Shown piece by piece: positions 22,072 through 32,671 of a stretch of DNA of 33,977 bases. The stretch lies in contig NZ_QGSY01000070.1 in NCBI RefSeq assembly GCF_003857035.1, positions 1-33,977 of the forward strand, read 5' to 3'. The position numbers were made by a program, and so were the translations under genes. Position 1 is the first letter of the stretch. Each line of letters begins with the position of its first letter. The DNA comes from Micromonospora arida (GTDB lineage Bacteria; Actinomycetota; Actinomycetes; Mycobacteriales; Micromonosporaceae). The notes below the pieces were generated by a model. The model ran no database searches. It was not told the DNA's origin and was given only the letters and a program-made list of their open reading frames with translations.

Positions 22072-22121
22072 TCAGGGGCCTGGCCCGACCGGATCACTCC
22101 GGCCGCTCGACAGGCCCCTGA
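22072..22121 (-). terminator. Terminator after RiPP precursor gene
   Basis: TCAGGGGCCTG and CAGGCCCCTGA form an 11-bp perfect stem enclosing a smaller CCGGA-TCAC-TCCGG hairpin, just behind the precursor stop on the minus strand. Confidence 0.75.
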
Positions 22122-22132
22122 CAACGGCTTCC

Positions 22133-22360
22133 TCAGCGCGGGCGATTGTTCCAGTTGTAGAACGTCGGGATGTTCTCGAAGTGGTTCCAGGCGCAGACCG
22201 CGCTGGAGCCCTCTCCGCCCGACACCTCCGAACGCAGCCGCCGTGCGTCCTCGGCCTCCTGAAGCAGTGCGACGAGCGCGGGAGCCGCGTCCCGCACCCG
22301 TTCGGTGACTCCGTCGTCCGCTTCGCGCTCAGGCCGCCGGTGACTGGTGGTCTCGGGCAT
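22133..22360 (-). CDS. RiPP precursor peptide, cyclophane (AmcA-like) type
   Basis: A 75-residue peptide downstream of, and overlapping, a radical SAM/SPASM gene by 32 bases. Residues 1-52 are a charged helical leader (VRDAAPALVALLQEAEDARR) ending near VSGGEG. The core, WNHFENIPTFYNWNNRPR, is packed with Trp, Phe, Tyr and Asn and contains overlapping aromatic-x-Asn units (FEN, FYN, WNN), the motif that 3-residue-cyclophane-forming radical SAM enzymes crosslink. ATG 22360 fits the overlap and has GGAGGGAG about ten bases upstream. The class name (AmcA, multiple cyclophane RiPP) is from memory. No protease or exporter gene is adjacent. Product activity is unknown. Confidence 0.85.
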   Translation of the reverse strand: MPETTSHRRPEREADDGVTERVRDAAPALVALLQEAEDARRLRSEVSGGEGSSAVCAWNHFENIPTFYNWNNRPR

Positions 22361-23462
22361 GCTCCAACACTCCCTCCAATAGGCGGATCTTGCTGTTGCG
22401 GCAGTGCTCGGTCTCCGTACCGTCAAAACGCCCCAGTTCGAAGTAGCGGTTGGCGGCATGGCCACCACCGCAGAAGCCGAAGTACGGGCAGGACGCCCGA
22501 CACGCCTCCACCCCGGCCAGGAACTCCTTCACCCACGGCGTCGTCGCCGCGTCGCCGAGGATCTGCGCCAACGGGGTGGTCAGCACGTTGCCGCTGCTGA
22601 AGTCGCCGTAGCGGGGGTCGGTGAAACCGGCCAGCTCCGGGGAGAGCACGATCACCGAACCGTCGTGACCGATCGTCGGGATCGGGTCCAGGTGGCGGGG
22701 CAGCACCCCGTCCGCCGAGTTGTCGAGCACCGCCGCGGCGTAGCGCAACGACCACTCGATCTCGCGGAGGTGGATCCGGGGCTCCCGGCGCCACGCCCCG
22801 ACCAACTCCGCCCAGAACGCGGACACCGCCGACGGGTCGTGGCGGTTGTCGCGGGTGTTGACCCCCTCGGTCTCCTCGATGTTGATGCCCAACACGTCGC
22901 AGCCCAGCTCGAGGAAGTAGTCGTACAACTCGGTGGCGAGCCCCGGCTCGGGCCGGGACACCACGGCCAGCGCGGAGAAGGGCAGACCGCGCCGGCGCAG
23001 CACCGAGATGCCGTGCAGGATCCGGTCGTACGCCGGCTGACCGCCCCGGTTGACCCGGTCGCCGTTGCGCGCCCGGGGCCCGTCGACGCTCACGCTCACC
23101 CGCATCTCGTGCCGGACGAAGAAGTCGCACCAGTCGTCGTCGATGAGGGTGGCGTTGGTCTGCACATGGTGCTCGACCTCTGGCCCGAACGGGGCGATCA
23201 GATCGGCCAGGTGCTCTCGACCGGCGGCCAGGGGCTCGCCGCCATGCCACACCACGGAGAACCGACCGTTCGCCGCCCAGGGATTGACCGCCGCCGCGAC
23301 CGCCTCGGCCACCGCCACCGGCATCCGGCGGTCGGCGGCGCGAAACGGTAGATAGCAGTACGCGCAGTCGAGGTTGCAGAGGGTGGTGGGCTGCATGACG
23401 ACGTACGACGGGACGGCGGCCAGACCGCGCATCCCGCTGAACGACTGTCCCCGAGCAGCCAT
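22329..23462 (-). CDS. Radical SAM/SPASM peptide maturase (cyclophane-forming, AmcB-like)
   Basis: A 377-residue radical SAM enzyme. C29-x3-C33-x2-C36 (TTLCNLDCAYCYLPF) binds the SAM [4Fe-4S] cluster, VVWHGGEPLAAG is the SAM-binding GGE motif, and SVSVDGPRARNGDRV follows. The C-terminal SPASM region (EACRASCPYFGFCGGGHAAN, then EHC) holds auxiliary-cluster cysteines. It would crosslink aromatic side chains to neighbouring residues in the precursor encoded just downstream. GGAGGAGGG lies directly before ATG 23462, and a 13-bp inverted repeat abuts this ribosome site. The two-gene locus is transcribed with the pur genes' orientation but separated from purM by about 100 bases. Confidence 0.9.
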   Translation of the reverse strand: MAARGQSFSGMRGLAAVPSYVVMQPTTLCNLDCAYCYLPFRAADRRMPVAVAEAVAAAVNPWAANGRFSVVWHGGEPLAAGREHLADLIAPFGPEVEHHVQTNATLIDDDWCDFFVRHEMRVSVSVDGPRARNGDRVNRGGQPAYDRILHGISVLRRRGLPFSALAVVSRPEPGLATELYDYFLELGCDVLGINIEETEGVNTRDNRHDPSAVSAFWAELVGAWRREPRIHLREIEWSLRYAAAVLDNSADGVLPRHLDPIPTIGHDGSVIVLSPELAGFTDPRYGDFSSGNVLTTPLAQILGDAATTPWVKEFLAGVEACRASCPYFGFCGGGHAANRYFELGRFDGTETEHCRNSKIRLLEGVLEHARDHQSPAA

Positions 23463-23471
23463 CGCCCTCCT

Positions 23472-23506
23472 CCGCCTAGCCTGAGGGTGCCCTTCAGGCT
23501 AGGCGG
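23472..23506. promoter_or_regulatory. 13-bp inverted repeat at the maturase ribosome site
   Basis: CCGCCTAGCCTGA and TCAGGCTAGGCGG are perfect complements separated by nine bases. On the minus strand the stem ends at GGAGG of the maturase ribosome site. It may be an operator dyad or an RNA hairpin limiting translation. Confidence 0.65.
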
Positions 23507-23562
23507 CATTGGCCACTCGGGTGAAGCCCTGATCAGGTGCCCGTACGATCACCGGAAAGTGA

Positions 23563-24717
23563 TCATCCTCGGGTGTGCTGACCGACCATCTGCACGTTGC
23601 CGGTGCCTTCGATGATCTCGCCGGCCTGCCACGCCTCGACGCCACGGCCGGTCAGGGTGGCCAGCGCCCGGTCGGCGTCCTCGGCCGAGACGATCGCGAA
23701 CATGCCGACGCCCATGTTGAAGGTCGACTCCATGTCGTGGTCGTCGATCCGACCCTTCGTCTGGATCAGGTCGAAGATCGGCTGCGGCTTCCAGGTGGAC
23801 CGGTTGACCACCGCGTCGACGTGCTCGGGCAGCACCCGGACCAGGTTGCCGGGGATGCCGCCACCGGTGATGTGGGACAGCGCCCGCACCTCGGCCTCGG
23901 CGATCAGCTTGAGGCAGTCCTTGGCGTAGATCTTGGTCGGCGTGAGCAACTCCTCGCCGAGGGTCCGCTGCCGACCGAAGTCGTCGATCACGATGTCCAG
24001 ACGCATCCGGGCCGCGCCCAGCAGCACGTGCCGGACCAGCGAGTATCCGTTGGAGTGCAGGCCCGAGGAGCGCATGGCGATCACCACGTCGCCCACCTCG
24101 ACCCGGTCGGGGCTCAGGATGTCGGCTTCCTCGACCACGCCCACGCCGGTCGCGGAGATGTCGTACTCGTCCGGACGCAGAACGCCGGGGTGCTCGGCGG
24201 TCTCCCCGCCCAGCAGCGCGCAGCCGGCGTAGCGGCAGCCGTCGGCGATGCCCGCGCCGATCTCGGCGACCTTGTCCGGCACGACCTCGCCGGTGGCGAT
24301 GTAGTCGAGCAGGAACAGCGGCTCGGCGCCGCAGGCCACCAGGTCGTCGACGACCATCGCGACCAGGTCGATGCCGACCGTGTCGTGAATGTCCATCTGC
24401 TGGGCGATCACCAGCTTGGTGCCCACCCCGTCGGTGGAGGACGCCAGGATCGGGCTCTTGTACTTCTTCGTGTCCAGCCGGAACAGGCCGGCGAAGCCAC
24501 CGAGGTCACCGAGCACCTCGGGACGGCGGGTCTGCCGCACCTTCGACTTGAGCAGCTCCACCGCGCGGTCACCCGCGTCGATGGAGACACCGGCGTCGGC
24601 GTACGAGACCGAGCGTTTGCGCGCCTGGCGGCCAGCACCGCCCGTCCACGGCTGGCGGTCGCCGCCGGCGCCGGTCGGGCTGCTTCCTGCGCCGTTGCGC
24701 TCGGACACGTGCGTCAC
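23563..24717 (-). CDS. purM: Phosphoribosylformylglycinamidine cyclo-ligase (AIR synthetase)
   Basis: Fifth step of purine synthesis: closes FGAM to AIR with ATP. SYADAGVSIDAGDRAVELLK starts the conserved protein at about residue 38, STDGVGTKLVIA and GIDLVAMVVDDLVACGAEPL are ATP/substrate motifs, and GCALLGGETAEHPGV and ALSHITGGGIPGNL are further signatures. The 33 residues before it are a Gly/Ser-rich extension not found in short bacterial PurM. The GTG start has GGGGAG just upstream. It lies 57 bases behind purF in the same direction, so purF-purM are probably one operon. Confidence 0.97.
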   Translation of the reverse strand: MTHVSERNGAGSSPTGAGGDRQPWTGGAGRQARKRSVSYADAGVSIDAGDRAVELLKSKVRQTRRPEVLGDLGGFAGLFRLDTKKYKSPILASSTDGVGTKLVIAQQMDIHDTVGIDLVAMVVDDLVACGAEPLFLLDYIATGEVVPDKVAEIGAGIADGCRYAGCALLGGETAEHPGVLRPDEYDISATGVGVVEEADILSPDRVEVGDVVIAMRSSGLHSNGYSLVRHVLLGAARMRLDIVIDDFGRQRTLGEELLTPTKIYAKDCLKLIAEAEVRALSHITGGGIPGNLVRVLPEHVDAVVNRSTWKPQPIFDLIQTKGRIDDHDMESTFNMGVGMFAIVSAEDADRALATLTGRGVEAWQAGEIIEGTGNVQMVGQHTRG

Positions 24718-24774
24718 GGTTCTCCCCTTTGGTTCTCGGTGCCGCCGGCGGTAGCCGGGCCGCGCCGGTTGGTG

Positions 24775-26313
<1,539 letters not shown>

Positions 26314-26481
26314 CTACCGCTCCCTCATGCTGGTCTGGACCGGCCGGGCGGGGATCACGGGCGGATCCACTCTCCTCTGCCGGGACCACTGTCGTCGCCT
26401 GACAGTGTACGCGAATCGACGTCAATACAGAAAGTCACGATTCCGCTGCTCACCGTCACAGCGAGTGGGACATCGGGACGA

Positions 26482-26835
26482 CTAGAGGGGCAGATACGCC
26501 GAGAGGTCCGCGCGGTTGCCACTCATCTGGACGCGACCGTCGGTGACCGCCTCCGCCCAGGCAACCCTGCCGGTTGCCAGCTCCAACCAGGTGTTCGGGG
26601 CCATCTCGACCACGTTTGGTGGATTTCCCCTGGTGTGTCGAGGCCCGGGTACGCACTGGATCGCCCCGTATGGTGGGACGCGCACCTCCACCGATCGGCC
26701 GGGGGCGCGCTCCGCGAGGACGGCCAACAACGACCGGACCGCCTCTCGGAACACCGGCCGTTCGGGCGTACGCCCCTCGTCGAGCGCCGACAACGCGGCC
26801 GTAACGGCAGCGGACTTACTGTGCGGAGAGGACAC
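26482..26835 (-). CDS. Sterol-carrier-family protein
   Basis: A 117-residue protein of the actinobacterial sterol carrier (SCP2-like) family that sits next to purF in many genomes. The C-terminal half, [20 protein letters not shown] and [19 protein letters not shown], is the SCP2-like strand-helix ending; the N-terminal helix is [16 protein letters not shown]. The function in purine or lipid metabolism is not known. The start is GTG 26835 and the ribosome site is weak. It is divergent from the large membrane protein gene, whose start is about 160 bases away. Confidence 0.85.
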   Translation of the reverse strand: MSSPHSKSAAVTAALSALDEGRTPERPVFREAVRSLLAVLAERAPGRSVEVRVPPYGAIQCVPGPRHTRGNPPNVVEMAPNTWLELATGRVAWAEAVTDGRVQMSGNRADLSAYLPL

Positions 26836-26996
26836 GACGGGACGATACGACCCCCCGGCCAGACACGCGACGCTGGCCCTGGGTCGCGCTCATGCAGTCG
26901 GACAAGGCATAGTTGCCGACGGCGTATTCGTACCGTGATGATCCCCGGCCCGGCGCCCCGCCGGTCAGAGGGAAGTCAGCCCGGAAGGCGGTGGAC

Positions 26997-29000
26997 GTGT
27001 CAACACACCGACGTGCCTGGAAGCAGCGGGCCGGTGTGGTCGTAGCGCTGGTTGCCGGCGCTCTGCTCGCCGTCCCCGCCACACCAGCCATGGCCGCGGA
27101 TGTCAACGTTTCCCCCGGCTCGATCACCGTAAACGCCGGTAGCGACGCCACGATCACCGTGCGCGTCACTGGGGGTAATGGCGACGAGTCGGCGAAGGTC
27201 AGCCTCTCCGGCCTGCCGTCCGGCGTCAGCTGCGCCAGTGGTTGCGGTGACGTCAAACTCTCCGGCGGCGGCCTGGGCAACCCGACAGGGTCGGTGCTGG
27301 TCAGGATCGCGGCCAACGACAACGCTGGCGACGCGACCGCGACCATCACGGTGGCGGTCGAGGCCGAGTCCGGCCCGGACACCGCCACCGTCTCGCTGAC
27401 CGTGAAGGGCAAGGCCGCTCCGCCGCCGCCGCAGAACCAGACCGTGCGGTCGGTCGCCGGCAAGGTGGTCGCGCAGTCAAACGGCAAGGCCGTGCCGAAC
27501 GCGTTCGTGGTCCTCCAGGACACCGCCGGTCACCGCTACGACGCCACCAGCAACGACAACGGCGACTTCCGGTTCACCGGTACGACCCAGAACCCGATCG
27601 CCCCCGGCCGGATCGACCTGGGTGCGTCGTTCGACAACATCAAGGCGTTCAAGTCCTTCAACGCCAACGCCGGGCAGGCCGTCACGGGTCAGCGGCTCAG
27701 CCTCGCGATCAAGGTCGAGGTGACGCCCAGCGCCACCCCGTCCGCCACTCCCGAGGCCACCCCCACCGAGGAGGCGACCGAGGAGGGCACCGCTGAGGAG
27801 CCCACCGAGGAGGCCAGCCAGGCTGCTCCGGCGAACGCCGCGAACAACGAGGACGGCGGCGGCTTCAGCTCGTACCTGATCATCCTGCTCGGTGGTCTCC
27901 TGGTCGCCGCCGGTGTCGGCACGATCGTGCTGCTCTGGATGAAGCGCAGGGAGAACGGCGACGACGACGACGCTTCGGCAGTTGCCGGTGGCGGCGGAGT
28001 GGTGCCGCCTTCGCGCGGCGGATTCCACGGTCCCGACGACCAGACCCGGGTGGTCGGCGGTCGTCCCGGCGGTGGAGCGGACCCGACCATGGTCGGCGGC
28101 GCGGCGCTGAGCGAGGCGCCGACGATGATGCACCGCCCGGTGGTCGACGACGTTCCGCCGGACCCGTACGGCGCGCCTGCCCAGCCCTACGGCGGCGCGG
28201 GTCAGCAGGGCTGGGGTGGCGCCGGCTACGGCGAGGAGCCAGCGTCCGCCGGGTACGGTGCCGGCGGCTACGGCAACGCCCCCGCTTCCGGTGGCGGCTA
28301 CGGCACTCCGGCCGGCCCAGAGGGCGGCTACGGCGCCGGTGCGGCCGGTGACGGTTACGGTGCCGGTTACGGCAATGCTCCGGCCTCCGGTGCCGGCTAC
28401 GGGAACGCTCCAGCCTCCGGCGGCGGCTACGGCGGTCGTGATTACGACGCCCCGGGCGGCACAGCCGCCTACCCGCCGGCGCCCGCAGGCGGGGCGGCCT
28501 ACGGCGAGCGGTTCGACGAGCCGACCGGCCGGTACACCGGTGACAGCACCCAGTACCCGGCTCCGGCCGACCCGTACGCCACCGGCGTCTACCAGCCGGA
28601 GCAGGGGCAGGGGTACGGCCAGCCCGATGCCGCCCCGTACGGCGGTCGCGCCGCCGAGCCGACCGCGGGATACGGCGCTCCGGAGGCTGGCGGGTACGAC
28701 CAGGGTGGCTACGGTCAACCGGCCGGCGGATACGACCAGGGCGGAAACTACGGCCAGGAGCCTCCGCAGCAGCGCGGCGGCTACGACGACCGGGGCTACG
28801 ACCAGGGCGGCTACGGCCAGCCCACCGGCGGATACGACCAGGGCGGAAACTACGGCCAGGAGCCTCCGCAGCAGCGCGGCGGCTACGACGACCGGGGCTA
28901 CGACCAGGGCGGCTACGGCCAGCCCGCCGGGCGGAACCGACCGGAGACCCCGCCGCCGACCGAGCGCGGCGGTCGCCGCCTCGACTGGCTGGACGACTGA
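26997..29000 (+). CDS. Membrane-anchored surface protein with Tyr/Gly/Gln-rich cytoplasmic tail
   Basis: I do not recognise a named family. The GTG at 26997 is chosen (VSTHRRAWKQRAGVVVALVA, GGAAGG upstream), giving 667 residues. Signal peptide to AMA near residue 32. Two extracellular beta domains follow: DVNVSPGSITVNAGSDATIT (Ig-like) and SVAGKVVAQSNGKAVPNAFV with GDFRFTG (carboxypeptidase-regulatory-like). A Thr/Glu/Pro stalk runs to about residue 285, then one TM helix (SSYLIILLGGLLVAAGVGTI, 291-315) and KRRENGDDDD as stop-transfer. The 340-residue cytoplasmic tail has GGYG, YDQGGYGQP and NYGQEPPQQRGG repeats, including two 34-residue copies. DDQTRVV and DPTMVGG in the tail resemble phospho-Thr/FHA docking sites, which is inference. 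Divergent from the pur genes. Confidence 0.85.
   Translation: MSTHRRAWKQRAGVVVALVAGALLAVPATPAMAADVNVSPGSITVNAGSDATITVRVTGGNGDESAKVSLSGLPSGVSCASGCGDVKLSGGGLGNPTGSVLVRIAANDNAGDATATITVAVEAESGPDTATVSLTVKGKAAPPPPQNQTVRSVAGKVVAQSNGKAVPNAFVVLQDTAGHRYDATSNDNGDFRFTGTTQNPIAPGRIDLGASFDNIKAFKSFNANAGQAVTGQRLSLAIKVEVTPSATPSATPEATPTEEATEEGTAEEPTEEASQAAPANAANNEDGGGFSSYLIILLGGLLVAAGVGTIVLLWMKRRENGDDDDASAVAGGGGVVPPSRGGFHGPDDQTRVVGGRPGGGADPTMVGGAALSEAPTMMHRPVVDDVPPDPYGAPAQPYGGAGQQGWGGAGYGEEPASAGYGAGGYGNAPASGGGYGTPAGPEGGYGAGAAGDGYGAGYGNAPASGAGYGNAPASGGGYGGRDYDAPGGTAAYPPAPAGGAAYGERFDEPTGRYTGDSTQYPAPADPYATGVYQPEQGQGYGQPDAAPYGGRAAEPTAGYGAPEAGGYDQGGYGQPAGGYDQGGNYGQEPPQQRGGYDDRGYDQGGYGQPTGGYDQGGNYGQEPPQQRGGYDDRGYDQGGYGQPAGRNRPETPPPTERGGRRLDWLDD
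28723..28926 (+). repeat. Two tandem 102-bp in-frame repeats
   Basis: 28723-28824 and 28825-28926 are identical apart from the final codons. Each encodes 34 residues of the Tyr/Gly/Gln-rich tail, so copy number can vary without frameshift. Confidence 0.93.
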
Positions 29001-29016
29001 CCCCACCACAGCACAT

Positions 29017-29050
29017 GAAACGGCCACCCGGAGATCCGGGTGGCCGTTTC
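29017..29050 (+). terminator. Terminator after membrane-protein gene
   Basis: GAAACGGCCACCCGG and CCGGGTGGCCGTTTC form a 15-bp perfect stem with the loop AGAT. Confidence 0.92.
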
Positions 29051-29061
29051 GCTGCAAGACC

Positions 29062-29133
29062 CACTCGGCTTTCAGGAAGTCGGGCCATCCCGCCGCCCTG
29101 GACACCCCGATTTCCTGAAAGCCGAGTTGATCA
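29062..29133. repeat. Dispersed palindromic element, copy 2
   Basis: Arms CACTCGGCTTTCAGGAAGTC... and ...GATTTCCTGAAAGCCGAG pair around a short loop. The inner sequence matches copy 1 at 9842-9918 in layout (TGATCAAC-CG-TTTC-GGAA-TCG). It lies in the intergenic space after a terminator. Confidence 0.8.
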
Positions 29134-29174
29134 CAAGGCGCGGGCCCGGCGCGGGCCCGCGCGGGCCGGCGCGG

Positions 29175-29966
29175 TCAGGCGGCGGAGAAGACGCCCTGGT
29201 GGAGCACCGGGACGACGTCCGACACGCCGATCCGGACGGCGACGTCCACGTCCGCGGCGAAGCCGCTCTCGGTCAACTCCCGTCCGGAGACGCTGCCGCG
29301 CACCGCGGCGGGCAGATCCGGGGTGCTCGCCAGCGCGGCGAGCGCCATGGCCGCCTCCACCGAGAGCCCACCCGGCACGCCGGAGAGGGCGTCCAGCACC
29401 GAGGCGGCGCCGAGTTGGTCCTCCACCGACGGCCGCAGTGACCCGTCCGGCCACCGCTCCCCCGACGCGATCACGCCGATCGGGGCGTCCAGCGTGCCGT
29501 ACCCCTGGCGGCGCAGCCAATGCCCGACGGCGCGCGCGTTGCGCAGGCACGCCGCGACCACCGGCAGGCCGGTGGCGCTGGCGGCGGCGCTGATGGCCGA
29601 GCCGTTCGGGGAGGGCAGCACGAGGTCCGCCACCACCGGTGCGCTGCTCAGCGCGGCGGGCGAGAGCGACCACGGATGCTCCGCAGTCGTCTGCCGCCGC
29701 CCGACCGCAGCGGTCGCGCCGACCCGGACGGCGTACTCGGCGGCCTGCTCACCCCAGGGGAACGGGTGCACCCGCATGCCCCGGGCGACCGCCACCTCCA
29801 CGGCGGTGGTGAACGAGAGAACGTCCACCACCACCAGCGCCGCGCAGACCCGGCCGAGTTCGGCCGCCCCGGTCAGCCCCCAGTCGAACCGGGCACCCGA
29901 TCCGGGTTGGCCGTAGACGGCGGCCGTCAACGCCTCAGCGCTCGTCAGGCGACGGCTCGGTGACAC
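29175..29966 (-). CDS. 2-phosphosulfolactate phosphatase-like (ComB family)
   Basis: A 263-residue member of the ComB family, which in methanogens removes phosphate from 2-phosphosulfolactate on the way to coenzyme M. Family motifs are [28 protein letters not shown] and [13 protein letters not shown], then [20 protein letters not shown]. Actinobacteria do not make coenzyme M, so the natural substrate here is unknown. GTG 29966 ([13 protein letters not shown]) overlaps the end of purL by 32 bases, which suggests translational coupling to the purine operon. The longer open frame upstream is within purL and rejected. Confidence 0.85.
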   Translation of the reverse strand: MSPSRRLTSAEALTAAVYGQPGSGARFDWGLTGAAELGRVCAALVVVDVLSFTTAVEVAVARGMRVHPFPWGEQAAEYAVRVGATAAVGRRQTTAEHPWSLSPAALSSAPVVADLVLPSPNGSAISAAASATGLPVVAACLRNARAVGHWLRRQGYGTLDAPIGVIASGERWPDGSLRPSVEDQLGAASVLDALSGVPGGLSVEAAMALAALASTPDLPAAVRGSVSGRELTESGFAADVDVAVRIGVSDVVPVLHQGVFSAA

Positions 29967-32604
29967 CGGAGTCAGACTCGGACACCTCGCCGGGCTGCTC
30001 CGACCCGATCGGCTCGACCGCGCCGGTCTCCGGAGACGGACCCGAGGATGCGATCGGCTCGGAGACCACCTCGGCCGCGTCGACCGGCTCGGCCGGCTCG
30101 CCCGGCAACGGGACGGCCTCGACCGCACCCGCCACGCCGGCAGCCGGCGCGGGCACCTCGACGGCCGCCGAACCCCCGAAGAGGCGCGGCAACGTCTCGG
30201 TGTGCGCGGTGCGCAGCTCGTCCAGGCCGATCCGGAACTGGCCGTGCACCTCGAGCGCCCCACCGGACGGGTCGGTGACGCCGATCAGCTCGAACGGCAC
30301 GCCCCGCTCGGCGCAGAGCGCCGCGAACGCCTTGTCGTGGCCGCGCGGCACCGAGACCAGCGCCCGCGTGGCGGACTCGCTGAACAGGTAGACGAACGGC
30401 ATCGAACCCTCGGCGAACTGCTCCGGCACCGCGACCCGGGCACCGACGCCGCGACGCAGGCAGGACTCGACCAGGCTCTGGGCGAGACCGCCGTCGGAGA
30501 GGTCGTGCGCGGAGGCCAGGTGACCGACGCGGGCCGCCTCGGCCAGCAGCTCGGCCAGCGCCTTCTCGCGGAGGAGGTCGACCTGTGGCGGAATACCACC
30601 GAGGTGCTCGTGCGTCACCCAGGCCCACTCCGAGCCGGACAGCTCCACGTTCGTCTCGCCGAGCAGGTAGAGCTGGTCGTGGTCGCCACCGGCGCGCGGC
30701 ACGAAGCCCATCGGCACCCGGTCGGCGACGTTGTCCAGCACGCCCAGCACACCGACCACCGGGGTCGGGTGGATGGCCGCGGCACCGGTCTGGTTGTAGA
30801 AGCTGACGTTGCCGCCGGTCACCGGGATGCCCAGCTCCAGGCAGCCGTCCGCCAGGCCGCGGACGGCCTCGGCGAACTGCCACATCACGCCCGGGTCCTC
30901 CGGGGAGCCGAAGTTGAGGCAGTCGGTGACGGCGATCGGCTTCGCGCCGGTCACCGCCACGTTCCGGTACGCCTCGGCCAGGGCCAGCTTGGTGCCGTTG
31001 TACGGGTCGAGCCGGGCGTACCGGCCGTTGCCGTCCACCGAGAGCGCCACACCCAACCCGGTCCGCTCGTCGATCCGGATCACGCCGCCGTCCTCCGGCT
31101 GGGCGAGCACGGTGTTGCCCAGCACGTAGCGGTCGTACTGCTCGGTGACCCAGGACTTGTCGGCCAGATTGGGCGACGCGATCATGCGCAGCACGGTCTC
31201 CCGCAGCGCCTCCGGGTCGGCCGGGCGGGGCAGCGTCTCGGCCCGGTCGGCCTGGAGCAGGATCAGGTCGGCCGGCTCACGCATCGGTCGGGCGTAGACC
31301 GGGCCGTCGTCGACCAGCGAACCCGGCGGCACGTCGACGACGAGGTGGTCCTGCCAGGTGATCAGCAGGCGACCGGGGCTGCCGTCCGGCTCCGGTGCGG
31401 TGACCTCACCGATCGCGGTGGCGAGGACGCCCCACTTCTCGCAGGTCTTGAGCACCGCGTCGAGCTTGTCCGGCGCGACGACCAGCAGCATCCGCTCCTG
31501 CGACTCGCTGGCCAGAATCTCGTGCGGGTCCATCGAGGGCTCGCGCAGCGGCACCCGCTCCAGCCAGACCCGCATGCCGGTGCCGGCAGCGGCGGCGGTC
31601 TCGGTGAGCGCGCAGGTCAGACCGGCGCCGCCGAGGTCCTGGATGCCGACGACCAGTTGGCCGTCGTACAGCTCGAGGCACGCCTCGATCAGCAGCTTCT
31701 CGGTGAACGGGTCACCCACCTGCACGGCGGGGCGACGCGCCTCGCTGCCCTCGTCGAAGGTGGCGCTGGCGAGCACCGAGACGCCGCCGATGCCGTCGCG
31801 GCCGGTCTTGGCGCCCATCAGGACGACAACGTTGCCCGGGCCGGCGGCGGCCTTGTTCTGCAGCCGGCTGACCGGCAGCACGCCCAGGCAGAGCGCGTTG
31901 AGCAGCGGGTTGCCCTGGTAGGAGGGGTCGAAGACCAACTCTCCACCGATGTTGGGCAGGCCCAGGCAGTTGCCGTAGCCGCCGACGCCCGCGACCACAC
32001 CGGTGAGCACCCGGGCGGTGTCCGGGTGGTCCGCGGCACCGAAGCGCAGCGGGTCCATCACCGCGACCGGGCGGGCACCCATGGCGAGGATGTCCCGGAC
32101 GATGCCACCGACGCCGGTCGCCGCGCCCTGGTACGGCTCGACGAAGCTCGGGTGGTTGTGCGACTCGACCTTGAAGGTCACCGCGAGCTCGTCGGAGATC
32201 TGCACGACACCGGCGTTCTCACCGATGCCGGCGAGCATCCGGTCGCTGTGCGGGGCCTTCTCACCGAACTGGCGCAGGTGCACCTTGCTCGACTTGTAGG
32301 AGCAGTGCTCGCTCCACATGATCGAATACATCGCCAGCTCGGACTGCGTGGGCCGGCGGCCGAGGATCTGCCGGATCCGGTCGTACTCGTCGTCGCGCAG
32401 GCCCAGCTCGGTGTACGGCTGAAGCTCGCCCGGGGTGCCACCGGCGCGCGGAACGGTGTCCACGCCCTCGGTCCAGACGGCGGCGGCCGGCTGGGCGGGA
32501 GCGGTCGCCGGGGCGACCGGCTGCGCCGGGTTCGGCTCGGCCGGCTGCGCCGGGGCGGAGTACGCCTCCGGTGTGTCCCGTACCGGGTCCGGATGGGTGG
32601 TCAT
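29935..32604 (-). CDS. purL: Phosphoribosylformylglycinamidine synthase subunit PurL
   Basis: Large subunit of the three-part FGAM synthase (with PurQ and PurS). At 889 residues it is longer than the 740-760 usual for small-type PurL. The extra length is a Pro/Ala-rich N-terminal region (first 65 residues) and a Glu/Pro/Val-rich C-terminal tail of about 80 residues, both probably disordered. Core motifs are [20 protein letters not shown] (catalytic His), [37 protein letters not shown] and [16 protein letters not shown] 32604 follows GAGGAGAGG. PurQ lies 67 bases upstream in the same operon, and the ComB-like gene overlaps its end. Confidence 0.97.
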   Translation of the reverse strand: MTTHPDPVRDTPEAYSAPAQPAEPNPAQPVAPATAPAQPAAAVWTEGVDTVPRAGGTPGELQPYTELGLRDDEYDRIRQILGRRPTQSELAMYSIMWSEHCSYKSSKVHLRQFGEKAPHSDRMLAGIGENAGVVQISDELAVTFKVESHNHPSFVEPYQGAATGVGGIVRDILAMGARPVAVMDPLRFGAADHPDTARVLTGVVAGVGGYGNCLGLPNIGGELVFDPSYQGNPLLNALCLGVLPVSRLQNKAAAGPGNVVVLMGAKTGRDGIGGVSVLASATFDEGSEARRPAVQVGDPFTEKLLIEACLELYDGQLVVGIQDLGGAGLTCALTETAAAAGTGMRVWLERVPLREPSMDPHEILASESQERMLLVVAPDKLDAVLKTCEKWGVLATAIGEVTAPEPDGSPGRLLITWQDHLVVDVPPGSLVDDGPVYARPMREPADLILLQADRAETLPRPADPEALRETVLRMIASPNLADKSWVTEQYDRYVLGNTVLAQPEDGGVIRIDERTGLGVALSVDGNGRYARLDPYNGTKLALAEAYRNVAVTGAKPIAVTDCLNFGSPEDPGVMWQFAEAVRGLADGCLELGIPVTGGNVSFYNQTGAAAIHPTPVVGVLGVLDNVADRVPMGFVPRAGGDHDQLYLLGETNVELSGSEWAWVTHEHLGGIPPQVDLLREKALAELLAEAARVGHLASAHDLSDGGLAQSLVESCLRRGVGARVAVPEQFAEGSMPFVYLFSESATRALVSVPRGHDKAFAALCAERGVPFELIGVTDPSGGALEVHGQFRIGLDELRTAHTETLPRLFGGSAAVEVPAPAAGVAGAVEAVPLPGEPAEPVDAAEVVSEPIASSGPSPETGAVEPIGSEQPGEVSESDSGVTEPSPDER

Positions 32605-32671
32605 GACCTCTCCTCGCTGCGCTCGTGCCCGCCAGACCGGCGGTTGAGCTGACCGATGATCGTGCCGCCGG

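Noticed and set aside
30202..32652. An 816-codon plus-strand frame across purL
   Set aside because: It is antisense to purL, with no recognisable domains.
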